Positions 16,341 to 24,539 are shown, counted from the first letter of the stretch. The stretch is 64,000 nt of DNA from Oscillibacter sp. (GCA_022791875.1 JAAVZX010000002.1:1-64000); one strand, 5' to 3'. Notes: generated from the letters alone by a model not told the origin. Translations and numbers: made by a program.

Positions 16341-17116
16341 TTCTGACGCTGGACATCGGCAACACCACCGTCGGCGTCAGCGGCGTGGAGGTGCGGGGGG
16401 CAAACTATCGGGTCCTGTTCGGCGGAAAGATTTCCTCCCAGGCGGGGGAAGCGGAGTGCCGGGACGCGCTGAAAAGTCTGCTTGACGGAAACGGAGTTTC
16501 GGCGGAGGACGTGGAGGGGATTGCGCTCTCCAGCGTTGTGCCGCGGCTGGAGGGGACGGTGAGCGGAGCGGCGGAGGCGCTGCTGGGGATGCGTCCGGTC
16601 CGGATCGACGCGGCCTCGGCGGCGGGAGGACTGCGCTTCGCGATTCCGCACCCGGAACGGCTGGGGCTGGATCGGATCGCCGACGCGGCGTGGGCGGCGC
16701 GGCAGTACGCCCTGCCGGCGGTGACGGCGGACCTGGGGACCGCCACGACCTTCAATGTGCTGGGAGAGGGGGGCGTGTTCCTGGGGGGCGTGATTGCGTG
16801 CGGAGTGGAGACGGGCGTGGGAGCGCTGGCGGAGCGGACGGCGCAGCTTCCAAGGCTGACGCTGGGCCCGCCGGCGGCGCTGATTGGCCGCGACACGGAG
16901 GCGTGTATGCTTTCGGGCGCGGTTTACGGCGCGGCGGCGCTGATTGACGGAATTGCCGGGCGCGTGGAAGCGGAGCTGGGCAAAGCGGTCACGCTGATTC
17001 TCACGGGAGGCTGGTCAAAGCTGGCGGCCCCGCTGTGTACCCACCCCCACGTCTGGGAACCGGATCTTCTCCCAAAAGGCTTAGCGCTGCTGTACACGCT
17101 GCACGATGCGCAATAA
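16337..17116 (+). CDS. coaX: Type III pantothenate kinase
   Basis: Phosphorylates pantothenate, the first CoA-committed step; insensitive to CoA feedback, unlike CoaA. ASKHA fold: [17 protein letters not shown] at the N-terminus (phosphate 1), GLDRIADAAWAA, and VTADLGTATTFNVLGEGG. 259 aa. Last of the operon, overlapping coaBC by four bases. A hairpin follows the stop. Confidence 0.95.
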   Translation: MILTLDIGNTTVGVSGVEVRGANYRVLFGGKISSQAGEAECRDALKSLLDGNGVSAEDVEGIALSSVVPRLEGTVSGAAEALLGMRPVRIDAASAAGGLRFAIPHPERLGLDRIADAAWAARQYALPAVTADLGTATTFNVLGEGGVFLGGVIACGVETGVGALAERTAQLPRLTLGPPAALIGRDTEACMLSGAVYGAAALIDGIAGRVEAELGKAVTLILTGGWSKLAAPLCTHPHVWEPDLLPKGLALLYTLHDAQ

Positions 17117-17120
17117 AAAA

Positions 17121-17153
17121 GCGGGCGTCCCTGCAAAACGCAGAGACGCCCGC
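17121..17153 (-). terminator. Terminator between coaX and rtcB
   Basis: GCGGGCGTCCCTGC and GCAGAGACGCCCGC pair around AAAAC (one mismatch). On the minus strand a TTTTTTATTG tract follows, so it terminates rtcB transcription. On the plus strand the tail is weak (CGTTGATTTA) but may still act for coaX. Confidence 0.75.
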
Positions 17154-17180
17154 CGTTGATTTATCCGCCAAAAAAGGACT

Positions 17181-17278
17181 GATCTGCCAGGGTCCAGGGA
17201 GGCGCGCGCCTCCCTGGTGGGCGGCCAGAGGGCAAAGCCCTCTGGCCGCCGGAGGCCCCCCGTCCAACGTCCCCCGCG
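17181..17278 (-). repeat. Dispersed intergenic repeat family 1, copy C
   Basis: Minus-oriented copy: GATCTGCCAGGGTCC, the perfect CCAGGGAGGCGC palindrome, CCAGAGGGC-AAA-GCCCTCTGG, GGCCGCCGGAGGCCCCCC, then GTCCCCCG. It lies between the rtcB stop and its terminator, so it is transcribed in the rtcB 3' UTR. Confidence 0.9.
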
Positions 17279-17281
17279 GGT

Positions 17282-18490
17282 TCAGTCTTCCTCCCCGGCC
17301 TTGAAGTTGTACACAGGGCGGATGATTTTTTCGACTTCGGCGGTGGGGCCGATGTTGGAGAGGATGGCTTCCATGCCTTTGTAGGCCATGGGGCACTCGT
17401 CGAGGGTGGCTTTGCTGACGGAGGTGGTGTAGATGCCGTCCATTTGCTTTTTGAATTCTGAGACGGTGAAGGAGCTTTTCGCCGCTGCGCGGCTCATGAG
17501 ACGGCCTGCGCCGTGAGGGGCGGATTGGTTCCAGTCGTCGTTGCCTTTGCCGGTGCAGAGAAGACTTCCGTCGCGCATGTTGATGGGGATCAGGAGGCGT
17601 TCGCCTGCTTTGGCGGAGACGGCGCCTTTGCGGAGAATCATGGCGTCGGTGTCGATATAGTTGTGAATCGTGGTGAACTGCTCTTCGGCGTGGAGCTTCA
17701 TGCCCTTGAGAATTTCGTCCATCATGGCCTGGCGGTTCAGGGCGGCGAAGTGCTGGACGATCTTCATGTCGTGAAGATACTGCTGGAAGAGGTCGCCGGA
17801 GACGTAGGCGAGCTGGCGGGGGATGCTGGTCTGCTTTAGGTTCTTGAGGCGTTTCAGCTCCTTCTGGATCTCCTTCTGACGGCCTTCGGCCTTCATCTGG
17901 GCAATGAGCTGGGCAATGGAGGCGTCGTCGGTGTGGTTGAGGACCTTGTAGCCCTCCTCCTGGTAGTATTTCGCAACCTCCAGGCCCAAGTGGCGGCTCC
18001 CGGAGTGGACGACGACGTAGAGATGCCCCTCGTCGTCCCGGTCCACCTCAATAAAATGGTTGCCGCCGCCCAAGGTGCCGATGCTCTTCTCCGCCCGCAG
18101 GAGGTCCACATGGCGGGCACAGCAGAGCTCGCTGAGGTCCACGCGGTCCAGGTAGCGGTGGGCCTTGTCCCGGATGCCGAAGCCGGAGGGGATGCGCTGG
18201 TAGATCAGCTTATCCAGCTTCTGGAGCTCCATGTGGTCCTCCCGGACCCGCACGGTCTCCATGCCGCAGCCGATGTCCACGCCCACGAGGTTGGGAACGA
18301 TCTTGTCCGTGATGGTCATGGTGGTTCCGATGGTGCAGCCCGCGCCCGCGTGGACGTCCGGCATCAGGCGGATACGGCTCCCGGAGACGAATTCCTGATT
18401 GCACAGCTCGATGATCTGGGCGATGGAGGACTGGTCCACAACGTCGGTGAAGATCTTTGCCTGGTTGTATTTTCCTTGAAGTTCTAACAT
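17282..18490 (-). CDS. rtcB: RNA ligase RtcB
   Basis: 402-aa GTP- and Mn2+-dependent RNA ligase joining 2',3'-cyclic phosphate or 3'-phosphate ends to 5'-OH ends; repairs tRNA or rRNA breaks. Metal and nucleotide residues are visible: LVGVDIGCGMETVR, GTLGGGNHFIEVDRD, VVHSGSRHLG, and the guanylylated His in SAPHGAGRLMSRAAAK. Length fits the short bacterial RtcB group. ATG 18490 after AAAGGGAAACC. No archease or rtcA is nearby. It follows the YczE-like gene by 40 bp and may share its transcript. Confidence 0.95.
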   Translation of the reverse strand: MLELQGKYNQAKIFTDVVDQSSIAQIIELCNQEFVSGSRIRLMPDVHAGAGCTIGTTMTITDKIVPNLVGVDIGCGMETVRVREDHMELQKLDKLIYQRIPSGFGIRDKAHRYLDRVDLSELCCARHVDLLRAEKSIGTLGGGNHFIEVDRDDEGHLYVVVHSGSRHLGLEVAKYYQEEGYKVLNHTDDASIAQLIAQMKAEGRQKEIQKELKRLKNLKQTSIPRQLAYVSGDLFQQYLHDMKIVQHFAALNRQAMMDEILKGMKLHAEEQFTTIHNYIDTDAMILRKGAVSAKAGERLLIPINMRDGSLLCTGKGNDDWNQSAPHGAGRLMSRAAAKSSFTVSEFKKQMDGIYTTSVSKATLDECPMAYKGMEAILSNIGPTAEVEKIIRPVYNFKAGEED

Positions 18491-18530
18491 GGTTTCCCTT
18501 TCTGTATCGATACGCTGCGCGCCTGGAGGC

Positions 18531-19184
18531 TCAGCCCTCCCGCAGAAGGGGCTCCGCCAGGTGCGTCCTGAAAAACTGAATCAGCGGCCCATTCAGGAGA
18601 GCGTTGCAGATGGTTCCGATGCCAACGATCAGCCGCAGTTCCCCGCCGGAAATGAGGCAGAAGACGACGCCCACCGCTACGACCGTAATGTCGCCGAGAA
18701 TCCGGGCGTTCTGGAAGGAGATGCGCTGCTTTGCGGCGTTCTGAATCATGACGGCCACGCTGTCATAGGGCGCGAGGCCCATGTCCGCCGTCATGTAGAA
18801 GGCCACGCCGATCCCTGCGAAGAGACTGCCGAGGGCCAGGGCCAGGAGGCGGAGGGGGAAGGTCATGGGAATCTGCAAAATGTCCCGGACGAGCCAGCAG
18901 AGGAAGTCGGCCAGGTAGCCCACGGCCACCAGGTTGACGAAGGTGCCGGCCCGGATGCAGCCGCGGACCAGGAAGAACATGGCGAGCAGAATGGCGCTGT
19001 TCATGATGAGCTGCCAGTTGCCGAAGGACATGCGGAGGAAGCCGCTGATGCCCAGATTCATGCAGGAGTAGGCGTCCGCGCCGAACTCGCTGAGGCGGTA
19101 CGCGGCCACGCAGACGCCGATGAACAGGGTGCCCGCCAGCATCATGCAGAAGCGTTTTGCGGCATTGGCCGTCTTCTTTTCCAT
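18531..19184 (-). CDS. YczE/YyaS/YitT-type integral membrane protein
   Basis: The track start at 19268 is too early; ATG 19184 with GGAAGTGGTGCT upstream gives 217 aa. Five or six hydrophobic helices. The opening AAKRFCMMLAGTLFIGVCVAAY and the repeated half near residue 125 (GIGVAFYMTADMGLAPYDSV) match the YczE family of Firmicutes membrane proteins of unknown transport role. It lies directly upstream of rtcB, with no clear functional link. Confidence 0.82.
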   Translation of the reverse strand: MEKKTANAAKRFCMMLAGTLFIGVCVAAYRLSEFGADAYSCMNLGISGFLRMSFGNWQLIMNSAILLAMFFLVRGCIRAGTFVNLVAVGYLADFLCWLVRDILQIPMTFPLRLLALALGSLFAGIGVAFYMTADMGLAPYDSVAVMIQNAAKQRISFQNARILGDITVVAVGVVFCLISGGELRLIVGIGTICNALLNGPLIQFFRTHLAEPLLREG

Positions 19185-19388
19185 AGCACCACTTCCTTTC
19201 CGGTTGATGGGCGGCGAGAAGCGCGTTTTCCCGCGAGTGGAGGGGGAGAACCGCCGCCCTGGCTGCATTTTACCATATTGGCGGGGAAAAGGCTATAGGT
19301 TTCACTTAATTTTTTGCCCACCATTGGGGCGGGATAGGGGCATGCTGTAAATTTCCGGCAAAATTTTCAGAAAATCTTCCAAATTCTA

Positions 19389-19417
19389 TTGCGCTTTGTC
19401 GAAAGTGCATGTATAAT
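19389..19417 (+). promoter_or_regulatory. Promoter of the secreted nucleotidase gene
   Basis: TTGCGC, 17-bp spacer, TATAAT, about 50 bp before the ATG. Confidence 0.75.
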
Positions 19418-19468
19418 AATGCCAACTCTATGGACAGCGATGGGAAAAATGAAACAGGAGGATGTTAT

Positions 19469-21532
19469 ATGCAAAAGCGCGTAAACAGGAATATCCTTGC
19501 CCTCGTCCTGGCCGTGGCGATGCTGGCGGGCCTGGCGGCCCTGCCGGTGAGCGCGGCGGAGGCGGAGGACGCGAAGACCGTCACCATCCTGCAGACCAGC
19601 GATCTCCACGGCATGGTCAACCCCTTCGACTATGCCTCCAACAAGGAGAACAAGACCAGCCTGGCCCACGCGGCGGCCATCATCAAGGCGGAGCGGGAGA
19701 AGGACCCCGACCTGCTCCTGATCGACACCGGCGACACCACCCAGGCCAACTACATCCAGGAATTCCTCTCCGATGAGCCCAACCCCATCATTGGGGCCCT
19801 GAATTACCTGGACTATGACGCCTGGACCCTGGGCAACCACGAGTTCAACTTCGGCTTCAACTATGTCACCAAGGAAATTTCCGAGTTCGAGGGCGCCACC
19901 CTGGGCGGAAACTTCTATAAGGACGGGAAGCGCTGGGATGCCGTGGAAGCCTACCACATCTTCGACGTGGACGGCGTGAAGGTAGCCGTCTTCGGCGTGG
20001 ACGCCCCCCATATCCCCCAGTGGGAGAAGTCCGACCCCACCCACTATGACAACATGACCTTCACCTCCCCCATGGAGGAGACCGGCAAGATCCTCGACGA
20101 GCTGGAGGGCAAGGCCGATGTGATCATCGGCAGCGTCCACTACGGCCTGGAGGGCGAGTACGGCGTTGAGGGCATGGAGGCCGTGGCGGAAGCCTACGGC
20201 GACCGGATGGACGCCCTGTTCATCGGCCACGCCCACGCGAAGGTGGAGGAGACCATCGGCGGCATCCCCGTTCTGGAGCCTGGTTCCAATGCCCAGTACG
20301 TCAGCAAGGTCACTCTGACCCTCAAGCCCGAGGGCGAGGGCTGGACCGTGGACACCGCCAAGGGCGAACTGATCGACTGCGCCGAGGTGGAGCCCGACGC
20401 CGACTTCCTGGCGAAGTTTAAGGACCTCCACGACAAGAGCCTGACCCTGGCGTCCAAGGAAGTGGGCACCGTGGGCGAGACCTTCCTGGACCCCATCGAG
20501 TTCCTCCCCGGCATCCCTATGGCCATCATCCAGGACAACCCCGTCACGGACCTTGTGAACATTGTGCAGATGAAGGAGTCCGGCGCAGACGTGTCCCTGG
20601 CGGCTCTGTTTGACTCCACCTCCAACCTCCAGAAGGGCCCCTTCCTGCACCGCGACAGCGTGAAGATCTACAAGTACGACAACACGCTCTACGCCGTGAA
20701 GGTTACGGGCGCGCAGCTGAAGGCCATCATGGAGCAGCAGGCGGGCAACTTCTTCAACCAGTACCAGCCCGGCGACGTGACCATCAGCTTCGATCCCAAC
20801 ATCCGGATGTACAACTATGACGAGTTTGCGGGCGTGAACTACGAGATCGATATCTCCAAGCCCCTGGGCTCCCGCATCCAGAATGTTACTTACAAGGACG
20901 AGCCCCTGAGCGACACCCAGGAGCTGGTTCTGGCCCTGAACAACTACCGCTACGGCGGCCTGGTGTCCGCGGGCCTGATCAAGGAGTCCGACGTGGTCTA
21001 CGAGGGCGGCGCGGTCCGCGACATGATCACGGATTACGTGGCGAACCTGGGCGAGCCCCTGATGCCCGTGTGCGACAACAACTGGAAGATCGTGGGCGCG
21101 GATCTGGACGATCCCCAGAAGGACCTGATCTATGAGAAGGTCCGTGCCGGCGAGATCCAGGTGCCCACCTCCGAGGACGGCCGGACACCCAACGTGGCGG
21201 CTCTGAACGGCCCCGCCCTCCGGGCCTCCGGCGTCCTGCCAGCCCTGGAGACGGAGGAGCCCGCCCCGGCTCCCGAGCCTGAGCCCGCTCCGGCCCCTGA
21301 GCCGGAACCCGCCCCCGCTCCCGCCCCGGAAACCTCCGTGCCCCCCACGCAGGAGCAGAGCGGCCCCGCAGGCACCTACACCGTCAAGTCCGGCGACTGC
21401 CTGTGGAGCATCTCCCAGCAGTTCTACGGCACGGGCCGTCAGTGGACCGTGATCTATGAGGCCAACAAGACCATCATCAAGAACGCCGACTCCATCCAGA
21501 TTGGCCAGGTCCTGGTGATTCCCGCGGCGTAA
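19469..21532 (+). CDS. Secreted 5'-nucleotidase/metallophosphatase with C-terminal LysM
   Basis: 687 aa. ATG 19469 follows AGGAGG by seven bases (the track start is upstream). Signal peptide of about 30 residues, cut after VSAAEA. The metallophosphatase domain has DLHGMVNPFDY, IDTGDTTQAN, LGNHEFNFGFNY and IGHAHAKVEE, the dinuclear metal ligands. The 5'-nucleotidase C-terminal domain spans about 335-560. A Pro-Ala-Glu linker (PAPEPEPAPAPEPEP) leads to a LysM of about 48 residues (YTVKSGDCLWSISQQFYG), which binds peptidoglycan. Probably scavenges phosphate and nucleosides at the wall. It stands alone with its own promoter. Confidence 0.93.
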   Translation: MQKRVNRNILALVLAVAMLAGLAALPVSAAEAEDAKTVTILQTSDLHGMVNPFDYASNKENKTSLAHAAAIIKAEREKDPDLLLIDTGDTTQANYIQEFLSDEPNPIIGALNYLDYDAWTLGNHEFNFGFNYVTKEISEFEGATLGGNFYKDGKRWDAVEAYHIFDVDGVKVAVFGVDAPHIPQWEKSDPTHYDNMTFTSPMEETGKILDELEGKADVIIGSVHYGLEGEYGVEGMEAVAEAYGDRMDALFIGHAHAKVEETIGGIPVLEPGSNAQYVSKVTLTLKPEGEGWTVDTAKGELIDCAEVEPDADFLAKFKDLHDKSLTLASKEVGTVGETFLDPIEFLPGIPMAIIQDNPVTDLVNIVQMKESGADVSLAALFDSTSNLQKGPFLHRDSVKIYKYDNTLYAVKVTGAQLKAIMEQQAGNFFNQYQPGDVTISFDPNIRMYNYDEFAGVNYEIDISKPLGSRIQNVTYKDEPLSDTQELVLALNNYRYGGLVSAGLIKESDVVYEGGAVRDMITDYVANLGEPLMPVCDNNWKIVGADLDDPQKDLIYEKVRAGEIQVPTSEDGRTPNVAALNGPALRASGVLPALETEEPAPAPEPEPAPAPEPEPAPAPAPETSVPPTQEQSGPAGTYTVKSGDCLWSISQQFYGTGRQWTVIYEANKTIIKNADSIQIGQVLVIPAA

Positions 21533-21617
21533 TTTCCCAGCTCCCGGCCAAGGGCCGGAACCTGTCGAGCGTCCTAAGAGCGTTCCCCGCATGCCATAGA
21601 AGCATCCCGTGAAAAAG

Positions 21618-21644
21618 GGACTGCCCGCCGGAAGACGGGCAGTC
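21618..21644. terminator. Bidirectional terminator between nucleotidase and hydrolase genes
   Basis: GGACTGCCCG and CGGGCAGTCC form a perfect 10-bp stem with loop CCGGAAGA-type bases. TTTGCGTGTTTTTT follows on the plus strand and CCCTTTTTC on the minus strand, serving both convergent genes. Confidence 0.88.
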
Positions 21645-21668
21645 CTTTGCGTGTTTTTTCGCTTTGGC

Positions 21669-22268
21669 TCACAGGACGCGGGCCATCCAGGCGTCCAGAA
21701 AGGCGAGCTGTTCCGGGGTGTGGAACCAGTGCTCTCCGTTTTCCAGCACGGTCAGATTGGCGGAATGGCTCTTTGTGAAAGCGTCCACCGTTTCCCGGGA
21801 AATGAGGGTGTCTCCGGAGGCGTAGAGGATTTCCGTGGGAACGGTCCAGGCAATGGGGTGGGCGCGGACATAGGTGAGGTAGTCCCAGGATAGGATTTCG
21901 CCGAAGTCTGTGGGGAGTTCGCCCTGTTCACGGAGGTCTGATTCCGTCGCGCCCGCCCAGCCCAGCATGTCCAGAATCAGCCGCTCCATGTCCAGCACTG
22001 GGGAGATGAACAGAGCCTTGCCGACGGGGCAGTCTTGCAGCGCGTGCATGGCAAGGTAGGCCCCAATGCTGTTGGCAATCAGCACAATGGAGCCGTATTC
22101 CCGGCGCAGGGCGTCATAGGCGGCGCGAATGGGCTTTTCCGTGATCCAGGGGAAGTCTATGGCGTAGTCCACGCCCACGACCTCGCAGCCGGAGAGGTTT
22201 TTCCGGTAGGATTCCGCCTCGGTGAAATCGCCGCCTTTGCCGTGGATGTACAGTGCCGCTTTCTTCAT
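21669..22268 (-). CDS. Small alpha/beta hydrolase
   Basis: 199 aa. The N-terminal KAALYIHGKGGDFTEAE gives the oxyanion-hole HG. The nucleophile elbow is VLIANSIGAYLAM, with Ser at about 68 but Asn before it rather than the usual GxSxG. A probable Asp lies in YASGDTLIS (about 152) and His in NGEHWFHTPEQ (about 180). Substrate unknown; it could be an esterase or thioesterase. It follows a 68-aa membrane protein by four bases, so the two form an operon. Confidence 0.8.
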   Translation of the reverse strand: MKKAALYIHGKGGDFTEAESYRKNLSGCEVVGVDYAIDFPWITEKPIRAAYDALRREYGSIVLIANSIGAYLAMHALQDCPVGKALFISPVLDMERLILDMLGWAGATESDLREQGELPTDFGEILSWDYLTYVRAHPIAWTVPTEILYASGDTLISRETVDAFTKSHSANLTVLENGEHWFHTPEQLAFLDAWMARVL

Positions 22269-22272
22269 GCGG

Positions 22273-22479
22273 TTACTTCTCTTTCCGGAAGAGGGCGAAA
22301 ATCAGCTGGGCGACGGTGAGGGGCGCCATCATAAGCGGTAAGCCCACTAGAAAGCGCGTGCCGAAGGACCAGCCCGTGCCGCCGAGGAAGCCGTAGGCAA
22401 AGCCGGAGGACAGGGCGGTGAGGATGAAGGCGGCGGCGCTGAGGACGATCAGGGCCGTCTTTTTGGTTTTGGCGTTCAT
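22273..22479 (-). CDS. 68-aa two-helix membrane protein
   Basis: ATG 22479 after AAAGGAGGCATTTT starts MNAKTKKTALIVLSAAAF. Two predicted membrane spans (ALIVLSAAAFILTALSSGFA and FLVGLPLMMAPLTVAQLIF) and a basic end FRKEK. No family recognised. Four bases upstream of the hydrolase gene; probably cotranscribed. Confidence 0.65.
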   Translation of the reverse strand: MNAKTKKTALIVLSAAAFILTALSSGFAYGFLGGTGWSFGTRFLVGLPLMMAPLTVAQLIFALFRKEK

Positions 22480-22560
22480 AAAATGCCTCCTTTCATTATC
22501 TGGAAAATATGATAGCACAGTATTCGGAATTCTGCAAGCCGGAATTGTGCAATTACCTTT

Positions 22561-22767
22561 TTAGAGGGGCAGCCGCAGAAGCCACAACACAATCCCAGAC
22601 AATATCGGAAACATCAGAACCAATCCAATAGCAGCAGCCAAAAGATATTTCCACAATTTTATTTCTTGATTACGCTTTTTCCTATCGAAGTAGTCATAGA
22701 TTGCTATGGCTATGGCAGACAAGCCCAAAAAAGTTAAAACCCAAACTCCCTTCCACATCTCACCCAT
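22561..22767 (-). CDS. 68-aa two-helix membrane protein under the shared 31-bp motif
   Basis: The track starts at 22791; ATG 22767 (MGEMWKGVWVLTFLGL) has GAGGG nine bases upstream and fits the promoter better. Two spans (VWVLTFLGLSAIAIAIYDYF and KYLLAAAIGLVLMFPILSG) are joined by a basic loop DRKKRNQE. Family unknown. Its promoter carries copy 2 of the motif seen before the 29-aa peptide at 11.67 kb. There is an 80-bp gap to the next gene, so read-through into 22479-21669 is possible. Confidence 0.65.
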   Translation of the reverse strand: MGEMWKGVWVLTFLGLSAIAIAIYDYFDRKKRNQEIKLWKYLLAAAIGLVLMFPILSGIVLWLLRLPL

Positions 22768-22810
22768 GATAGGTTCCCTCACTTCCGCCAAATTCCGATT
22801 TCACGCTCTG

Positions 22811-22867
22811 ATTATAACACGATACCGGCTTCTCATCAACTCGTTTTCGTGGAATTGCCGGAGTTTC
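22811..22867 (-). promoter_or_regulatory. Promoter with shared 31-bp upstream motif, copy 2
   Basis: Minus strand: TTGATG, 17-bp spacer, TATAAT. The -35 box is fused to the sequence ATTCCACGAAAACGAGTTG and its upstream part, matching 29 of 31 positions of the copy at 11563-11593. The similarity stops in the spacer. Confidence 0.7.
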
Positions 22868-22899
22868 AACCAACAACGCAAATCTTGAACAGGGGCTTT

Positions 22900-23133
22900 C
22901 TATTCTTCGATATCCATAATGAGTTTCCTGCATTGTCCGCATACATAGGCATTCGGATATTCAGGAGAAGATGCGAATGATACAAATGGTGGTAATAATA
23001 TTGCTCTATGTTTGCCCATTGCTTTCCGGGTATACAGCATGGGGCTCTTTTCTCCGTCAGGCAGGAAATACACGCCGCCTCTGCTTTGCAGCTTACCAAT
23101 TTCCATTTCTTTCTCACAAATAGGACGCCGCAT
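22900..23133 (-). CDS. Small putative zinc-binding protein (DUF6487-like)
   Basis: ATG 23133 (MRRPICEKEMEIGKL) has GGAG nine bases upstream and is preferred to ATG 23148, which would lie 14 bases after the start of transcription with no ribosome site; 77 aa. The pattern, with Cys near the N-terminus, GVYFLPDGEKSP, KHRAILLPPFV and a C-terminal YVCGQCRKLIMDIEE, resembles Clostridial zinc-ribbon proteins that usually open CPYC. Here the first Cys is Arg (RRPIC), so the metal site may be incomplete. Function unknown. An overlapping ORF in another frame (22866-23141) is a shadow. Confidence 0.6.
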   Translation of the reverse strand: MRRPICEKEMEIGKLQSRGGVYFLPDGEKSPMLYTRKAMGKHRAILLPPFVSFASSPEYPNAYVCGQCRKLIMDIEE

Positions 23134-23168
23134 ATCATCAATCTCCATAATTCGTGTTTATCGAGCCG

Positions 23169-23197
23169 ATTATATCACTGCCCTTTTTCCGTTTCAA
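23169..23197 (-). promoter_or_regulatory. Promoter of the small zinc-binding protein gene
   Basis: Minus-strand TTGAAA, 17-bp spacer, TATAAT; a near-consensus site about 35 bp before the chosen ATG. Confidence 0.75.
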
Positions 23198-23270
23198 GTG
23201 ACTGTTAGTGAAATCCCCAGTGGCCGGAGCCGCCGACACGAAAGAGAAAAGGGACCTGAAATCCCGGCGC

Positions 23271-23299
23271 TTGACAAGGCCATTAAAGGGGCGTACAAT
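23271..23299 (+). promoter_or_regulatory. Promoter of azlCD
   Basis: Perfect TTGACA, 17-bp spacer, TACAAT. About 65 bp upstream of the azlC ATG; too short a leader for a T-box. Confidence 0.82.
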
Positions 23300-23365
23300 C
23301 AGGGATTATGACTTGCCGGGGCTTTCCGGGAGACAGAAATGTTCAGTTTGGGGAGGAATCCGGCT

Positions 23366-24049
23366 ATGAAAAGAAGGGCGCTTCGGGCGGCGCTGCCGTA
23401 TACGCTGCCGGTGTGCGTGGGCTACGTGGTGCTGGGGATGTCCTACGGGTTCCTGATGCGGACGAGGGGCTTTTCCCTGGCGATGCCCATTATTATGAGC
23501 GTGGTGGTGTTCGCGGGGTCGATGCAGTTTGCGGCGGGGGAGGTGCTTCTGGCCCCCTTCGACCCGCTGTACGCGCTGTTCCTGACCCTGGCGGTGAACG
23601 CAAGGCACCTGTTTTACGGCGTGTCTATGCTGGAGAAGTACCGGAACACGGGGCGGAAGAAGGTCTACCTGATTTACGGCATGAGCGACGAGACGTTCAC
23701 GGTGAACTGCGCGGTGACGCCGCCGGAGGGGGTGGACCGAGGGTGGTTCATGTTCTTCGTGACGCTGCTGAACCAGGCGTATTGGGTGCTGGGGACGGCG
23801 GCGGGGGCTGTGCTGGGGGACGTGCTGCGGTTTGACACGACGGGGATTGAGTTCGTGATGGCGGCGCTGTTCCTGGTGATGATGCTGAACCAGTGGGAGG
23901 AGGCGGAGGACCACGGACCGGCGCTGATTGGCCTGGGGGCCTCGGCGGTGTGTCTGGCCGTGCTGGGCCGGGACGGGTTCATGATTCCGGCAATGGCTCT
24001 GATTGCGGTATTCTGCCTGCTGGGCAGGAAGCGGGGTGAGGGCGCATGA
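23366..24049 (+). CDS. azlC: AzlC-type branched-chain amino acid exporter, large subunit
   Basis: 227-aa membrane protein. ATG 23366 after GGGAGGAATC starts MKRRALRAALPYTLPV. Conserved AzlC segments: GYVVLGMSYGFLM, VVVFAGSMQFAAGEVLL, TLAVNARHLFYGVSMLEKY and YGMSDETF. AzlC pairs with the small subunit AzlD to export branched-chain or related amino acids. The stop overlaps azlD by four bases. Confidence 0.93.
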   Translation: MKRRALRAALPYTLPVCVGYVVLGMSYGFLMRTRGFSLAMPIIMSVVVFAGSMQFAAGEVLLAPFDPLYALFLTLAVNARHLFYGVSMLEKYRNTGRKKVYLIYGMSDETFTVNCAVTPPEGVDRGWFMFFVTLLNQAYWVLGTAAGAVLGDVLRFDTTGIEFVMAALFLVMMLNQWEEAEDHGPALIGLGASAVCLAVLGRDGFMIPAMALIAVFCLLGRKRGEGA

Positions 24050-24369
24050 CGGAGACGCAGATGGTTCTGACGGTTGGGATTATCTCGGCGGGGACGCTGC
24101 TGACGCGTTTTCTGCCGTTCCTGATTTTCCCGGAGGGCAAAACGCCGCCTCCGGTGGTGACGTATCTGGGGAAGGTCCTCCCCCACGCCATGATGGCGTT
24201 TCTGGTAGTCTACTGCCTGCGAGACGCTCCTTCCAGCGCGTCCCACGGCCTGCCGGAAGCACTCGCAATGGCATTCATTTTCATATTGCACAAGTGGAAG
24301 AAGAACACCCTCCTAAGCATCGGCGGCGGCACGATCCTGTACATGCTCCTGGTGCAGCACTTAATTTAA
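24046..24369 (+). CDS. azlD: AzlD-type branched-chain amino acid exporter, small subunit
   Basis: 107 aa with three or four helices. GTLLTRFLPFLIFPEGKTPP and VTYLGKVLPHAMMAFLVVYCL are the family's typical segments. Coupled to azlC by an ATGA overlap; they act as one complex in the membrane. A family-1 repeat begins 28 bp after the stop. Confidence 0.9.
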   Translation: MTETQMVLTVGIISAGTLLTRFLPFLIFPEGKTPPPVVTYLGKVLPHAMMAFLVVYCLRDAPSSASHGLPEALAMAFIFILHKWKKNTLLSIGGGTILYMLLVQHLI

Positions 24370-24396
24370 GTAAAGCAAAAGCCCCCAATAGAAAGC

Positions 24397-24492
24397 GATC
24401 TGCCAGGGTCCAGGGAGGCGCACGCCTCCCTGGTAGGGATTCCAAAGGGGCAAAGCCCCTTTGGCCGCCGGAGGCCCCCCGTCCCCCGCGGG
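24397..24492 (-). repeat. Dispersed intergenic repeat family 1, copy D
   Basis: GATCTGCCAGGGTCC, CCAGGGAGGCGCACGCC palindrome, then a first stem CCAAAGGGGC-AAA-GCCCCTTTGG that differs from other copies on both arms so pairing is kept, then GGCCGCCGGAGGCCCCCC. It sits between azlD and the signal peptidase promoter. Confidence 0.9.
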
Positions 24493-24510
24493 GATTTGGA
24501 AAAGTTTCTC

Positions 24511-24539
24511 TTGTGGTGCGGGGATTTTTTTGGTATACT
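24511..24539 (+). promoter_or_regulatory. Promoter of the signal peptidase cluster
   Basis: TTGTGG, 17-bp spacer, TATACT, 40 bp before the start of the first signal peptidase gene. Confidence 0.65.

Noticed and set aside
19367-21592. 741-aa minus-strand ORF
   Set aside because: Shadow of the secreted nucleotidase gene; no family motif and it runs through the promoter and terminator.
22866-23141. 91-aa minus-strand ORF overlapping the zinc-binding protein
   Set aside because: The other frame (22900-23133) has the better motifs, ribosome site and a conserved-looking C-terminus.
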